Origin: Odontocerum albicorne
Lineage: Eukaryota; Arthropoda; Insecta; Trichoptera; Odontoceridae
NCBI GenBank assembly: GCA_949825065.1
Contig: OX463859.1
Coordinates: forward strand, 26,863,847 to 26,927,846
Reading direction: 5' to 3'
Length of the DNA: 64,000 bases
Part shown: in pieces, positions 30,844-41,405 of the stretch
How the letters are laid out: every line of letters starts with the position of its first letter
Numbering within the stretch: position 1 is the stretch's first letter
Position numbers and translations under genes: made by a program
Notes under the pieces: generated by a model
What the model saw: the letters and a program-made list of their open reading frames with translations, nothing else
Databases searched by the model: none
Told to the model about the DNA's origin: nothing

Positions 30844-32111
30844 TGTAATTTATTTTAATTAAACACTGTTTATTCCACTTTTTTGTAACGGTATAACCCT
30901 ACCGGTTTCCAGGTTTTCACCTCATCTTCAGGGGAGCACAAACAAGACTAAATTATTTTCGAACTGGTTCCGATATACACGCTTCAACGGTTGGGTGCTG
31001 AGGGGTAAGGGAGACATGGGACGATTTCAGCCAAGAACGAAGAGATTTTTGGGATATAACTGTTTACCAGATGTTCGGATCGATGTACTGACTTAGAAAT
31101 TTCTAGGGCCTCTAATCTGTCCAATTTATTTCCGTTACTACTGATATGTAAGAATTTGGCATCATCGATAGAAAAAGTATGGTTTTCACGGTGACAATGA
31201 TTAGCATTTCAGAATAAATTAGAAAATTTGTTAAGGCGGATTTGTGTTCACGAAATCTCTTTTCAAAAGATCTTCCTATCATTCCTGTATAGAAATTATC
31301 ACAGTCAGCACATAAAAGTTTATACACACCACTGTTGCTAAGTATTCCATTTTTGCCTTTCCCATTAAATAAGAGTTTCCGGATGTTAAAATTAATGTAA
31401 AAAGCTAGCTTTATGTGACTTGGAATATTTTTGGTTATTTCGTATGATATGTTTTTTTATAAATATGACTTTGCTCCATTTATAGGTATGCTTATAGGTG
31501 TCATTAAATGTATAATATTTTATAAGTTTCTTTTTTGTTTTGTTTTTTAAAAGTGAATCAATGAGGCTTCCAGGATAGCCATTATTTGTAGCTATTTTTT
31601 TATGGTTATTAATTCCTTTTTAAAATTGTCGTCGGTTAATGGGGCACCGATCAATCTAAGAAGCATACAGTAAAATGCGGCGAATATGTGGTTATTAGGA
31701 CGGTTGGAAGTTGCTGGAATTATAGTCTGAATAAGTATTTTTCCTATATATATATCAAAGTCAAATGTGCCATTTTCCCGAGATAATGTAAGGTCCAAGA
31801 AATTTAATTTTCCGTCCTGTTCTGTTTCTTATGTAAATTTTATAAATCTCTCTATAAAATTTAAATATTTATTTCTTGGTGTAATTGTCTATCGGTACCC
31901 GTCCAAACACAAAGAATGTCATCTGCATACCTAAACCAGTACAAAACATTTTAAGTTAACTCAAACTTACTCCTAAAAATAAATTTTTCAAAATAGTTCA
32001 TAAATATTTCACTGAAGAATGTAGACAACGGTGAGCCAATAGCGAAACCATTTGTTTGTTTATATAATGAAACAAATGTATTAAAAAAGTCTAAAAAACA
32101 AATATGCAGTA
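30844..32111 (-). mobile_element. Penelope-like element, best copy (5'-truncated)
   Basis: Reading the minus strand: reverse-transcriptase C-terminal half, GIY-YIG endonuclease, a short unique 3' region, then the terminal repeat ending at 30844 (its core CCCCTGAAGATGAGG is on the minus strand). This layout is that of endonuclease-bearing Penelope-like elements. The unique 3' region also appears at 7960-8210 and 14130-14360. The 5' limit coincides with a LINE-D tail insertion at 32112. No second arm lies nearby, so this copy is not a foldback. Confidence 0.85.
31112..32111 (-). pseudogene. PLE reverse transcriptase and GIY-YIG endonuclease remnant
   Basis: Segments in order: YKQTNGFAIGSPLSTFFSEI and FMNYFEKFIF; RYADDILCVWTGTDR with an intact catalytic YADD at about 31930; INFLDLTLSRENGTFDF; then KLLCADCDNFYTGMIGRSFE and KRFREHKSAL. 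The last is the GIY-YIG module with its CxxC pair, the FYTG turn and the Arg and Glu-His expected for catalysis. The blocks lie in different frames or are split by stops (near 31950, 31800 and 31330), so no continuous protein is possible. The N-terminal RT motifs are missing. Confidence 0.83.
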
Positions 32112-32275
32112 CAAATGTAAGTGGAATGCTTGATAGAGAAGGTGTATGGATGTAGATGATGTGAAATAAGTGTGTCACAATAAGAAAGTCTAGCGCTCTC
32201 TCCTCATTGTTTATTCTGATAGGGTGATGACGTGATGATGTATAGTATGTACGTACAAAAGCTATAATATGACGC
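32112..32275 (+). mobile_element. LINE-D 3' tail inserted into the PLE
   Basis: GTACAAATGTAAGTGGAATGC, GAAGGTGTATGGATGTAGATG, AGAAAGTCTAGCGCTCTC and GATAGGGTGATGACGTGATG follow the LINE-D end on the plus strand. It interrupts the PLE reverse-transcriptase frame and is therefore younger. Confidence 0.65.
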
Positions 32276-32371
32276 AATACTGGAAACATAATGAATAAAA
32301 ACAAGTTTTTTGGATAGTGGGAAAAGATTGCCGCTGAGAAATAAATCCTCCAAATTATACATGCATATTTT

Positions 32372-33070
32372 TATTTATTTATTTAACATTTTTATTGCAA
32401 ATACAATATGGTGAGCTATTTGCCAGGCGGCAATCTCTTCCAACCAACTAGACAAAAGTAAAAGAAGCAAGTTACGTGGTCGCATAAATCATTCAAATGA
32501 CTATCCATCCCCACGAAATCCATAAACACATACGTGAGCATATGTCCAAGAACCCCACAAAGAGGGTTAATCACCCAAACATTATTTTTCATATAAAGTG
32601 CGATGTCATCAATCAAAAGGAAAGGAAGGGATGGTGTAGAGGAAAGGAAAAGAAAAATCAGGAATGAAACACGTTATTTTACTGACTAGAAATGAAGAGT
32701 TTTTTTCAGTCGCTTCTTAAAGCATGCCAAGGACGGAGCGAGTGTTATATTGGTTTGTTACTGATTCCAGAGTCTCACTGCATAGACAGTAAAGGACGAC
32801 GTAAAAAAAGTAGAGCGGTGAACTGGAAAGGCCAATAGACAATCTCTGTTTGAGCGTAGCGCTAATTCATGATTGGAAAGACGCTGAAAATTTTCGGTGA
32901 GATAAGAGGACAGTTAAGGGTGTAATACAATAGAGACAGTGTGTGAATTTGGCATCTACTTCTAACATTTAACCAGTTCAATGTCTTAACATGGCCCAGG
33001 ACTTGATTCCAGAGTCTCACTGCATGGACAGTAAAGGACGATGTAAAAAAAAGAGGAGCGGTAAATTGGT
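32372..33070 (-). mobile_element. LINE-A C-terminus and tail, longest copy
   Basis: The tail at 32405-32440 (TTTGCCAGGCGGCAATCTC on plus) is followed by UTR. Then on the minus strand comes a reverse-transcriptase C-terminus: NHELALRSNRDCLLAFPVH, SFTVxAVRLWNQ, then SLACFKKRLKK. This region follows the catalytic core in several non-LTR clades (SFTVxxxRLWNSLP...SLxxFKxxLK). Part of it (TGATTCCAGAGTCTCACTGC, ACAGTAAAGGACGA) is duplicated at about 32990-33065, giving a partial tandem repeat. Confidence 0.7.
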
Positions 33071-34499
33071 TATATTGTAGTGTTTAAGTAAATAAATATG
33101 AAATCGTAAACAAATAACATTACATTATAATTAATAGTTTACTATAAAATTTACATCAGCCTTACAAATAAGGCTACGTTTGCATTTAAATACCTAAGTT
33201 GATACTCATTATGTTTTTCAAGAAAATATTGTGACAATTCTCATGAAAGGTGAAGCCAAAATACTGAAAATTTATATTTATTCAAATATAATTAAAATCG
33301 AGCTCTTTTATCCACTTTCAGATGGATCAAACAGTATTCTCCGTTTTTTAATTAAATTTGAAAGGTGATATACTTGATCAATCCATGTAGTCAACTTCTC
33401 CGGTTGTTCCAACAGAGTTGACTAATATGGTTTATCCAATTCCCTCATTACCTTCCAAATATATCCGCTACTGACGGCATGTGCTGAACCGTGGAAGGTT
33501 TTTTTTTATAATTAACACGAATTTCATCCCGGAAAATGGGATTAGGGAGAGATTACACTGGATAAGGTCACCGTTTCAATTTGTTACACGATTACATGAA
33601 CAATAGTGTTATTTTTTTGCAAACGTAAGACAATGAAAATTTTATTATTGTTTGTTTTCGTTTTATTCATTGTGTAAAAAGATCACTTTTGATATTTTTT
33701 AACACTAATCTTTTCCGAATTATATACACTTTCCTTTTATTTAAATATTTATTATTCTACCGAATTTATCTCTATTTTGAATAAATTTCATTAAATCTCT
33801 TTGTTTAGAGGTATCAGTTGACAAGGTAAACAAAAGTAACTATGCAAGTTTAACAAAATTGAAAAATAAAAACACTTAGCAGACCGAAACAGAAACTTGT
33901 GGAGAACGCGCAGTACTATCTAAGGACTCTACAAATAACTCTGAAAGGACATACTAGGATAAGACAACGGGTGACAAGTAGGTTTGTCCGAGTGGTGAAA
34001 CCTCAGTATGACCGATAACGACACGAAGGGCTACTACTATATATTTATCATATTCTTCATGATCGGTTATGATTGTCAACCATATTTAATAAAAAAAATA
34101 CAAATGTATATATTGGTTTATTCTGTAAAATCTGTTACATTTCAGCAAGCACATTGTTTAAATAGATCAAATCCAAAGTTCCGATGGAAATAAGATAAAA
34201 ATTTCAAGACGATCGGCAATAATAATTTGCTGTTGCCAGAGTTTTTTTATGGCGCAATTTTAGCATTACTTAGTATTGCTGTATGAATTTATGATGTCAA
34301 CTAGTTATCAATGTCCGTGATGACAACAAATCATCAGTGATTGACCACATTTATGCCCTTCCGGTTAAGATATTTAAGCGCCTGGCTGACATATCCTTGA
34401 CTTATATACCATATATAGCACATGCGTGTTGAAAAGCATTTTCCCGGAATGCTAGAAGACAGATCTAAAGAGATTTATCCCAAAACTTTGTGGCTAACC
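33071..34499. other. nothing identified
   Basis: Long AT-rich stretch without credible frames. Confidence 0.45.
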
Positions 34500-34638
34500 C
34501 AAAACAAACTAGAAGGGCTACAAACCAATAACCTTTCTCCCACTATTATTTCCTCGATATTTCAGGCGCCTTTGACAATCCCCGGTTACCATTGATTTAG
34601 AATAAATTAAAACTCTTTAATAATCCACGGAATATTTT
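34500..34638 (+). pseudogene. LINE-B (R1-like) reverse transcriptase, motif A segment
   Basis: The plus strand reads FLDISGAFDNPRLPLI, a stop, then NKLKLFNNPRNIFH. LDISGAFD is the motif A block carrying the first catalytic aspartate in R1- and Jockey-like enzymes. The reading is cut by the PLE foldback at 34641 and resumes beyond it. Confidence 0.75.
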
Positions 34639-34640
34639 TC

Positions 34641-34878
34641 ATGTAATTTGTTTAATCCAATACTATTTATTCCATTTTCTATAACGTTATAACCGGTTTC
34701 CAGATTTTCATCTCATCATCAGGGGAGAATAAACAAGTTTCGTTTGTGTTCCTCTGATTATGAGGTGAAAACTTTGAAACCGGTAGGGTATGTCATTATA
34801 TAAAGTGGACTGAACCGCGTTGGACTAAATAAATACAAATGTCTTTAAACCTCCACAGTGTAAATGCCTTAACTATTA
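34641..34878. mobile_element. PLE terminal-repeat foldback inserted in LINE-B
   Basis: Diverged inverted arms: TAACGTTATAACCGGTTTCC and CATCTCATCATCAGGGG on the left; CTCTGATTATGAGGTG, AACTTTGAAACCGG and TTTAAACCTCCACAGTG on the right. It divides the LINE-B relic in two. Confidence 0.78.
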
Positions 34879-34884
34879 ACATAA

Positions 34885-35805
34885 TAATTTTCTGTCAATT
34901 CAAGACTTCTTCAGGATTATGGGTTCACTGGTGAAGGTTAGCGGCAAAGCTGAGCTTTATGTCCACAGGATGGTTTATTAAGGCCATTGCTCTGGATCAT
35001 CTGGTCTTGTAATATAAGCTTTTCTGCCCCTAGGTTATATGGTTTAGACTTACGCATATAAAACTAGCTTTAATTAGGACCAGCTCCATGGCGTCGATAG
35101 AGAAAACTTTCAGCGGTATACTTGTTTCTAATCAATGAATGGAAATTGAGGAAAATGCTCAACTTCCCCCCTCAAAATCTACAATTTCTGTTGAAGGGGC
35201 TGCTTTTAACCTCTTCTACGCTCTCAGTTGCATGAATATATATTTTTATCGTGCGAGAAACCATTCATTTTCGAAGAAAGATTGACCATAGCCTAGGAAT
35301 TATCTCCCATAATTTAATCATATTTTTAACAAGTCCATACAAAACTCCTTTATCCTGCTCAGTTTAAAAAGCCGTCCTTAGGTTACTCTTAAAACTCTTC
35401 AAGCGTAAGAGAAAACCTTCGTCTCCATGTATATGTTGTCAGATTTGTTAGAAGAGTTGTAGCCGTTCAGTAATACAAGAAAGATTAGCGTTAAATATTC
35501 TTAAAAATTACACTAGACTATTCCAGCAGGAACTGTTCACATACGCAAGGAACTGTATCCCAGCCGCCATGCCTGTTAGAAGGACCTTAACGCTTTTGAA
35601 CGGGGCTACTTAGGATATTGACATATTTCATATCACACTATCAAAATTAAAAGAAAATTTTCCTCTTAGGGTGGGAACGTTAGAAAGCTATCATCAACTT
35701 ATTTCAGAGACTTTTGATTTTTTTTAAATATGCTAACAATATTTGTAAATTCCAATGTAATTGGGCGGAGCTTGTATTTTGAATTGAAATAAATGAATTA
35801 AACAT
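34885..35805 (+). pseudogene. LINE-B (R1-like) reverse transcriptase C-terminal part and 3' end
   Basis: Frame-broken plus-strand blocks: RLLQDYGFTGEG; PQDGLLRPLLWIIW, equivalent to the PQGSxLGPLLW block before YADD; a degenerate region with LLKGLLL. Towards the end come YTRNCIPAAMPVRRTLTLLN, DIDIFHITLSKLKENFPLRV and GTLESYHQL. The last section recurs on the minus strand at 61172-61366 with few changes. The YADD box is not recognisable. The 3' end is GTATTTTGAATTGAAATAAA. Confidence 0.72.
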
Positions 35806-37174
35806 ACGCGTAACTCATGTCTAGTTGGTTGATAGAGATAGCCGCAGGCCAATTAAACCACTGATTGGTACCTTTGTGTAACAAAATACCAAATATATAA
35901 TATAAAGTAATTTTATTTCCAATATAAATCAATAAATACATTACGAAATAAAGCAAAAGTAAAAAACATTTACAAGTAATCAAACAACACAATACATTTT
36001 ACCATTAATAAATACACTGTATAAAAAACATTTGGGTAAACGCGTGAGGTATAAATATCACAAGCACTTACGAAATGTGACTCCTTCTTTCTCTCTCATT
36101 ATTTTTATTCATTGGGTTAATAGACCGTACAATTTTCCGACCAAATTTCCATTTAGACCTAAGCCCTGGTCACGTAACAATCCAAAATCTGTATGTCTAT
36201 CGAGTCTTGTTGTAGAGGGTAGAAACACGTGTCGCTGTGATAAAATCTCATTAATAAGAAATAATTTAAACGTTAGTACCCTTGAAAAGAATTTTTAAAA
36301 CTTTCTTCCATAACTTCTGATAAAGTAAAATGAATTGCTTCAACATACATTGCATGTGACTTTTCGCAAATAAAGGGTAACCAGAAATTCGGGGTACTAT
36401 CTCTTTTTATAGAACTATTATTTATAAATTATTTATAATATTTCTTTCCACGTACGAAGACTATAAAGTAATTTTACTTTTTCATGAAGCATTTTATTAT
36501 TTTCCGTGCAGCTTGTCGTAGTTTTTATGTTATTTTTATTTTCTCTTTCATGGACCCTATTCATAATTTATCCAATCCTTGTTTCATTGTTTGAATTGAG
36601 AGGTTTCTTGTACGAAAGCATCAGGAAAGAATAGTGATGCCTGAATTAAGTTGTTTATTGTTTTTTATTGCTTTCTCTGTAATATTTGTGGAAAGAGCTT
36701 TTCTTTGTATTATTTCAGGAAATCGGATTTTTTTAACTTATGTCATTAACAACTAGTTTCCTAGTCTTTTGTTTCCTAGTCAAGAAGACGCAACTTTTGT
36801 TTCCTAGTCAAGAAGACGCATTTGTTTTTTTTTATCATTTGGTGCACACGGTACACCTTGTGGAATTAATGTTACACAACAATTTATTTAGACCAACCTT
36901 TTCTTATATCGCATTGGGTGTGTGGTCGCACGGTAATGCATTGGTCTTTCGTGTGGAAGGTCGCCGGTTCGAACCACATGACACACATGGCAACTGATAA
37001 AATATTCACCATCCCTAGAATTAAAATATCTTTCGCCCATAGTTAATAAACCGATCTGGTCCTCATGACATACAACGAGATACCGAATTCAATAACGATA
37101 AAAGGGTGTAAAACAAATCAGGCAATGATTCGGAGCGTGGCTGTTATTGTGACAAAAGTTAACACATTGATCAA
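35806..37174. other. unassigned stretch with a 28-bp duplication and a tRNA-like block
   Basis: TTTTGTTTCCTAGTCAAGAA with GACGCA occurs at 36767 and again at 36795. At about 36925-36990, TGGTCGCACGGTAATGC and GTCGCCGGTTCGAACC resemble A and B boxes, but the T stem mispairs (GCCGG against CACAT). It is a tRNA-derived relic at best. Confidence 0.5.
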
Positions 37175-37176
37175 TA

Positions 37177-37920
37177 AGTCCTGGGACAAACTACTAAAAC
37201 AACATTTGTTTGCCAAAATTCTTCTTTATTCATCAACGTCTCCTTCACGAGCGATACATTCATTCCAACGCTTTTCTAACTTTTCTATGCCAGCCGTGTA
37301 GAAAAAATAGGAAAGCGTTGTAATGAATATATCACTCGTGATGGTTTTGATGGTTTTTCCCTTTTCAAGGTGATCGATGAATATTATACCATGCGCATCT
37401 CAAAATACGGAGACCATAACCTTCCCGGCCGACTGTTGAGTTTTTGGTCGCTTCGGACAACTTTCACCGGCTGCTCTCCACTCAGCTGACTGCCAATTTG
37501 ATTCCGGATGGTGGTATAGTGGTGGATCCAAATTTCATCCATTGTCACAAACCGACGCAAAACTTCTGTTTATTTTGCGTAAACAGTGCCAAACAGCGCT
37601 CTGAATCATCGATGCGTTGTTGTTTCTGTACCATTGTGAGCAAACGCGGCACCCATTTCGAAAAAAGCTTTTTCATGACCAAATGTTCAAGCAAAAATAG
37701 TGTAAACACTACCAAATGATATTTTCAGGATGTCAGCTATCTCACGCAACTTTATTTTGCGATTTTCCATCACGATTTTGAGGGTTTTTATGTTTTCTGA
37801 TGTAACAGCCTCATTTGGACGACCAGAGTGTTCAGCATCATTTGTGTCTGTACGATCACGTTTGAAATCAGCATACCGATTTGTTATTAGAGGCGCCATC
37901 TGTTGGTTAGTCCCGGGACT
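37177..37920 (-). mobile_element. mariner, internally deleted, with ends and TA duplication
   Basis: Ends AGTCCTGGGACAAAC and (reverse complement of the right end) AGTCCCGGGACTAAC are flanked by TA at 37175-37176 and 37921-37922. A 744-bp span is well below the usual length of about 1.3 kb for a complete mariner. The coding strand is minus. Both boundaries are seen directly; the TA target fits the Tc1/mariner superfamily. Confidence 0.88.
37200..37890 (-). pseudogene. mariner transposase, deleted and frame-broken
   Basis: Minus-strand blocks: YADFKRDRTDTNDAEHSGRP, NEAVTSENIKTLKIVMENRK, IKLREIADILKISFGSVYTI; then LFSKWVPRLLT, QRIDDSERCLALF, and DEIWIHHYT in a different frame. Finally come a decayed VSVFWDAHGIIFIDHLEKG and GIEKLEKRWNECIAREGD. 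About the first 60 residues are missing. The segment between the IDHLEKG block and the C-terminal EKRW block, which holds the second and third catalytic aspartates, is also gone. The protein cannot be active. Confidence 0.85.
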
Positions 37921-37922
37921 TA

Positions 37923-38789
37923 TTGGTCGATGTTTTATAAAGTACACCAAGTGTTGACTCGCGTTGTCACATACTCTTACATATAATTAAGTTATAACTT
38001 TTCAAGTTGATGAGACTTTGTGACACAGGTTTTGAATAAAATATACCAACAATCTGTAAAAAGCACATGTTCTCTGTAAGGTACGGGTAAAAACCTTATT
38101 TATTAAATACACGATAAATGAAAGCCAATAAAGCCAGATCCATATAATTTGAGAGATCACTTTGAATTACCTGTTTTATTAAGTTGTTAGTCTTGTTTAT
38201 CATAAACATTTATTCATACTAAACTTGTGATGTCAGTAAATAAATCAATAAATTGTCGTTCAAAATATTTGGCGACACAATAAAAACGCCAACTGAACTA
38301 GGGCATAACCAATTGATAAATAAACTATACATTAACTTAACAGTGTGTACTTGAATGAATGATTCAATGGATACCTGTGAAAAGACAATTTCCCTAAGAG
38401 TTTAATCTAGCTAGTGGAAATATCTGGTGTTAATAATACAAAAATGTTTGTGGTGTAGTTTGTATACCCTTAAAGCTTCATGATACACATTCGAGCTTAA
38501 CGTGAAAGTAAACATGATATACACTTTTTGTTTTCGTAGTGAATAAACATTTTACAAGCTTTTGACCCTGAGCACGATGGAGTTGTGAACTTAATATTAA
38601 TCAGATTATTAAATAAAATAAAGGTGAATACAAATTATTAAAAATATATAACAATGCTGCTAGATACAACTATAAAAGTCTGGACTTGCTTGTGATTAAG
38701 GGGACAAAGGAGCAAACATATTAGTTAGGTGTCGTATGAGATAGACGGATCAAATAGAGGGATGAACAGGATCTTCTCTTTACGCTGCA
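37923..38789. other. nothing identified
   Basis: AT-rich spacer between the mariner and a LINE scrap. Confidence 0.45.
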
Positions 38790-38872
38790 TTCAAAATGGT
38801 CCAGGATCCACGTTTACACCACCTGATTCCTTCCTTTGCGGTCCTGGGCCATGTTAAATGCAGCAATCAAAG
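38790..38872 (-). mobile_element. non-LTR 3' end scrap
   Basis: Minus-strand FNMAQDRKGRNQVV matches the NVAQDLEGWKQVV block at 18112. No further coding is seen. Confidence 0.45.
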
Positions 38873-38924
38873 ATAATTCCGTTAACGTATTTGATTAAAT
38901 TCCTTTAAATGTAATGGTCTAGAT

Positions 38925-41157
38925 CATGGGTGGCCAACCTTTTCAGCAGCCGGGCCAGATTTTAGAAATGAGATTTCCTACCGGGCCATACAACAAAATT
39001 TTTTTTATTATTCAAAGCAAACAAGAAATATATTGTTTTTTAAGAAGATATAACAAAAATGAGAATCAAACATATTTATTAGATTAGAGTTAGGCAATAC
39101 AAAAATAATATTAAAAAATAAACAAAATATAATAAATTATAGTGAGACGTCTGATTTTGTTTGTCAGAACTAAGTCAGAAGAACTGATTTTGTTTGTCAG
39201 AACTAACGAGTAAGTGCATCAATATTGATAATGATTGATGTTGTTGTTACACGCAAACAGTTTTCCAAATGCTCATCAGTGATTCGTGTTCTCATTTGAG
39301 ATTTAATATGCTTCATTCGACTAAAAAGCTGTTCACACGTGTAAGTGTTTCCAAATAGTGAAATCATCGATAGAGCATGTTTGTAAAATGCAGGATATTT
39401 CTCCTTGTCCAAATATGTTTTGTAAAACTCTTCCAAACCAACCTGATTGAATTTCTCCTTTAACTGTGCATCACAACACATTTGACAATGTTCCATTTGT
39501 AAAATTCCTGGCAATAAATTCACGTCTACGGAGAATGGCGTTGCAAATGCAGCAAAAAGCACACGATGCTTTTTAAAATCTTGAAATCAGTTTTCAAATT
39601 CCAGGTTCAAGTCGAATATCAACGAAGCGTATTAATCCGCCGCCATTTGTGTGACGTCCGGCTGCAATAACAATGTAGGAAAGTGAGTGGAGATTTTTGT
39701 CTTTAACTGTTGTTTCCAAAGCCCAAGTTTCATTTGGAATGCAGAAATAAGATCATACATGTTATTAATTAGTTGATCTTTCCCTTGTAGACGAGTATTA
39801 ACAACATTTAGGTGGCTAACTCAATCAACCAGAAATGCAAAGTCGCTAACCCACTCCTTGTCTTCAAATTCTGGGATACTTTTTGACTTGCTTGCGAAGA
39901 ATGATTGTATTTTTTGCTTCAAATCAAACACTCTTTTCAACATTTTGGCACGGATCAGCCATCTTACTTCTGCATAAAATGTAACGTCATTATACTCTGA
40001 ATCCAAAGACTTGAGAAACTCTTGGAACTGACGGTGATTCAACCCCTTCGACTTAATAAAGTTCACTGTTTTGATGACAACCTTCATGACATGATCAATT
40101 TTAAGGGACTTGGAACATAAATAAATTCTCCTGATGAATAATGCAATGAAAATTTTGCATCGAAGTATTACCAACTTTTCAGGCCTCATTTTTAATCAAT
40201 TTTACTAAACCTTCGTGTTTCCCAACCATTGCTGGAGCACCATCTGTTGTTAAGCCCGATAGATTGTTGATTTGTAACAAAAAGCGATTCAATGTCGATG
40301 TAATGCTTCTAACAAATCTCGTGAGCAAGTAGTGTCCTTAAGTGGATACAGTGCCGCTAATTCTTCTATTTTGTTAAAATGGACATCAACGCCCCTGATA
40401 AAAATCGCCACTTGGGCGGTATCTGTTAGGTCTGTGCTTTCATCCAATGCTAGAGCAAAAAATATGAACTTGGATGCTCGATTTTTCAAATTATCTTCAA
40501 TATGTTTTCCAATGTCATCCACACGCCTAGTAATAGTTTGACGAGACAGGCTTATTTTTGAGAAATCCCTTTTCTTTTCTGGGCACAGAATTTCAACGAC
40601 ACTCTCCAAAAATTCCTTAACCATTTCACCATCTGAATATGGCTTCAATTTTTTTGCTAGTATCATGGCTACTGCATAACTAGCTTTTACATAGCATGTT
40701 GACTCTTGAGCCGCTCTAGTAAATATCCGACGTTGCGCAGAAAGTTTTCTTTTTAATTCATTTACTTGGTCTTGTCGAAATTGCCCTTCGTACTTATCAA
40801 ACTTATTTGCATGTTTAGCCTCGTAATGCCGTTTAATGTTATACTATTTCAAGACAGAAACATAATTATTGCATATCAAGCATATTGGCTTTGTTTTATT
40901 GTAAATTCCACGAAAAAGTAGTTTATTGTCCATCTGTCTTGAAAACTTCTCAGTTCTTCTGTGACTCTTCTCTTCTTTGGCCTAACGTCTTTACTACTTG
41001 ACGCCATTGTGGGTCTTCCATATATGGGATATGATACGAACTACGCACGATATAATGCTCTTTTGGTGGTTTTATGTACACTCAAAGAAAAAAATGTGTG
41101 CATATGCTCCGCGGGCCACACGTAGACACCCAGCGGGCCGCGGGTTGGCCACCCTTG
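38925..41157 (-). mobile_element. hAT element with BED-finger transposase, complete ends
   Basis: Ends CATGGGTGGCCAACC and (inverted) CAAGGGTGGCCAACC differ at one position. GTCTAGAT at 38917-38924 and 41158-41165 is an exact 8-bp target-site duplication. Subterminal regions are GC-rich (CAGCCGGGCCAGATTTTAG, CAGCGGGCCGCGGGTTGG). The 2,233-bp span contains all parts of a transposase on the minus strand. An exact duplication with one-mismatch ends implies a comparatively young insertion, although the gene is broken. Confidence 0.93.
39203..41007 (-). pseudogene. hAT transposase (BED-finger, GTF2IRD2-like family)
   Basis: Minus-strand start at 41007 (MASSSKDVRPKKRR). FQDRWTINYFF is followed, after a frame change, by a BED-type finger KPICLICNNYVSVLK...IKRHYEAKH with an in-frame TAG at 40844-40846. 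The catalytic domain shows FFALALDESTDLTDTAQ (first Asp) and, in a shifted frame near 40230, LTTDGAPAMVGKHEG (second Asp). Then come EVRWLIRAKMLKR and the C-terminal dimerisation region YPAFYKHALSMISLFGNTYT, CEQLFSRMKH. At least three disruptions (near 40900, 40845 and 40289) plus breaks around 39820 and 39565 make it inactive. Similarity to vertebrate GTF2IRD2- and ZBED5-type domesticated genes is from family knowledge. Confidence 0.9.
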
Positions 41158-41194
41158 GTCTAGATTTTATTTAAAATCTTTATTTAATTTATTA

Positions 41195-41405
41195 TAAGAA
41201 GAAGGCTCTGCTACGAACATGTATCCAGAATGGCGGAACCAAGAGCCGTAAAAATGACCAGGGACAGTATCCCCCAAGCAAGCAGACTTCCAGGACGACC
41301 TCCCAAAAGAGGGAAAGACAGCTAGCAGTCGACGTCACAAGAGGGAAACGATGATGCAGTACTATAACAGGCCAACAGCCCTAAAAGAAGAGGAAGAAGA
41401 AAAAT
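41195..41405 (+). mobile_element. LINE-E 3' end, 5'-truncated
   Basis: The frame CYEHVSRMAEPRAVKMTRDS, IPQASRLPGRPPKRGKDS ends in GAGGAAGAAGAAAAAT. It is close to 4805-4992 with fewer than a tenth of positions changed by eye, so it is a relatively recent insertion. It lies 38 bp from the hAT target duplication. Confidence 0.78.

Noticed and set aside
36925..36990. tRNA gene
   Set aside because: A- and B-box-like blocks are present, but the T stem mispairs and no acceptor stem can be drawn.
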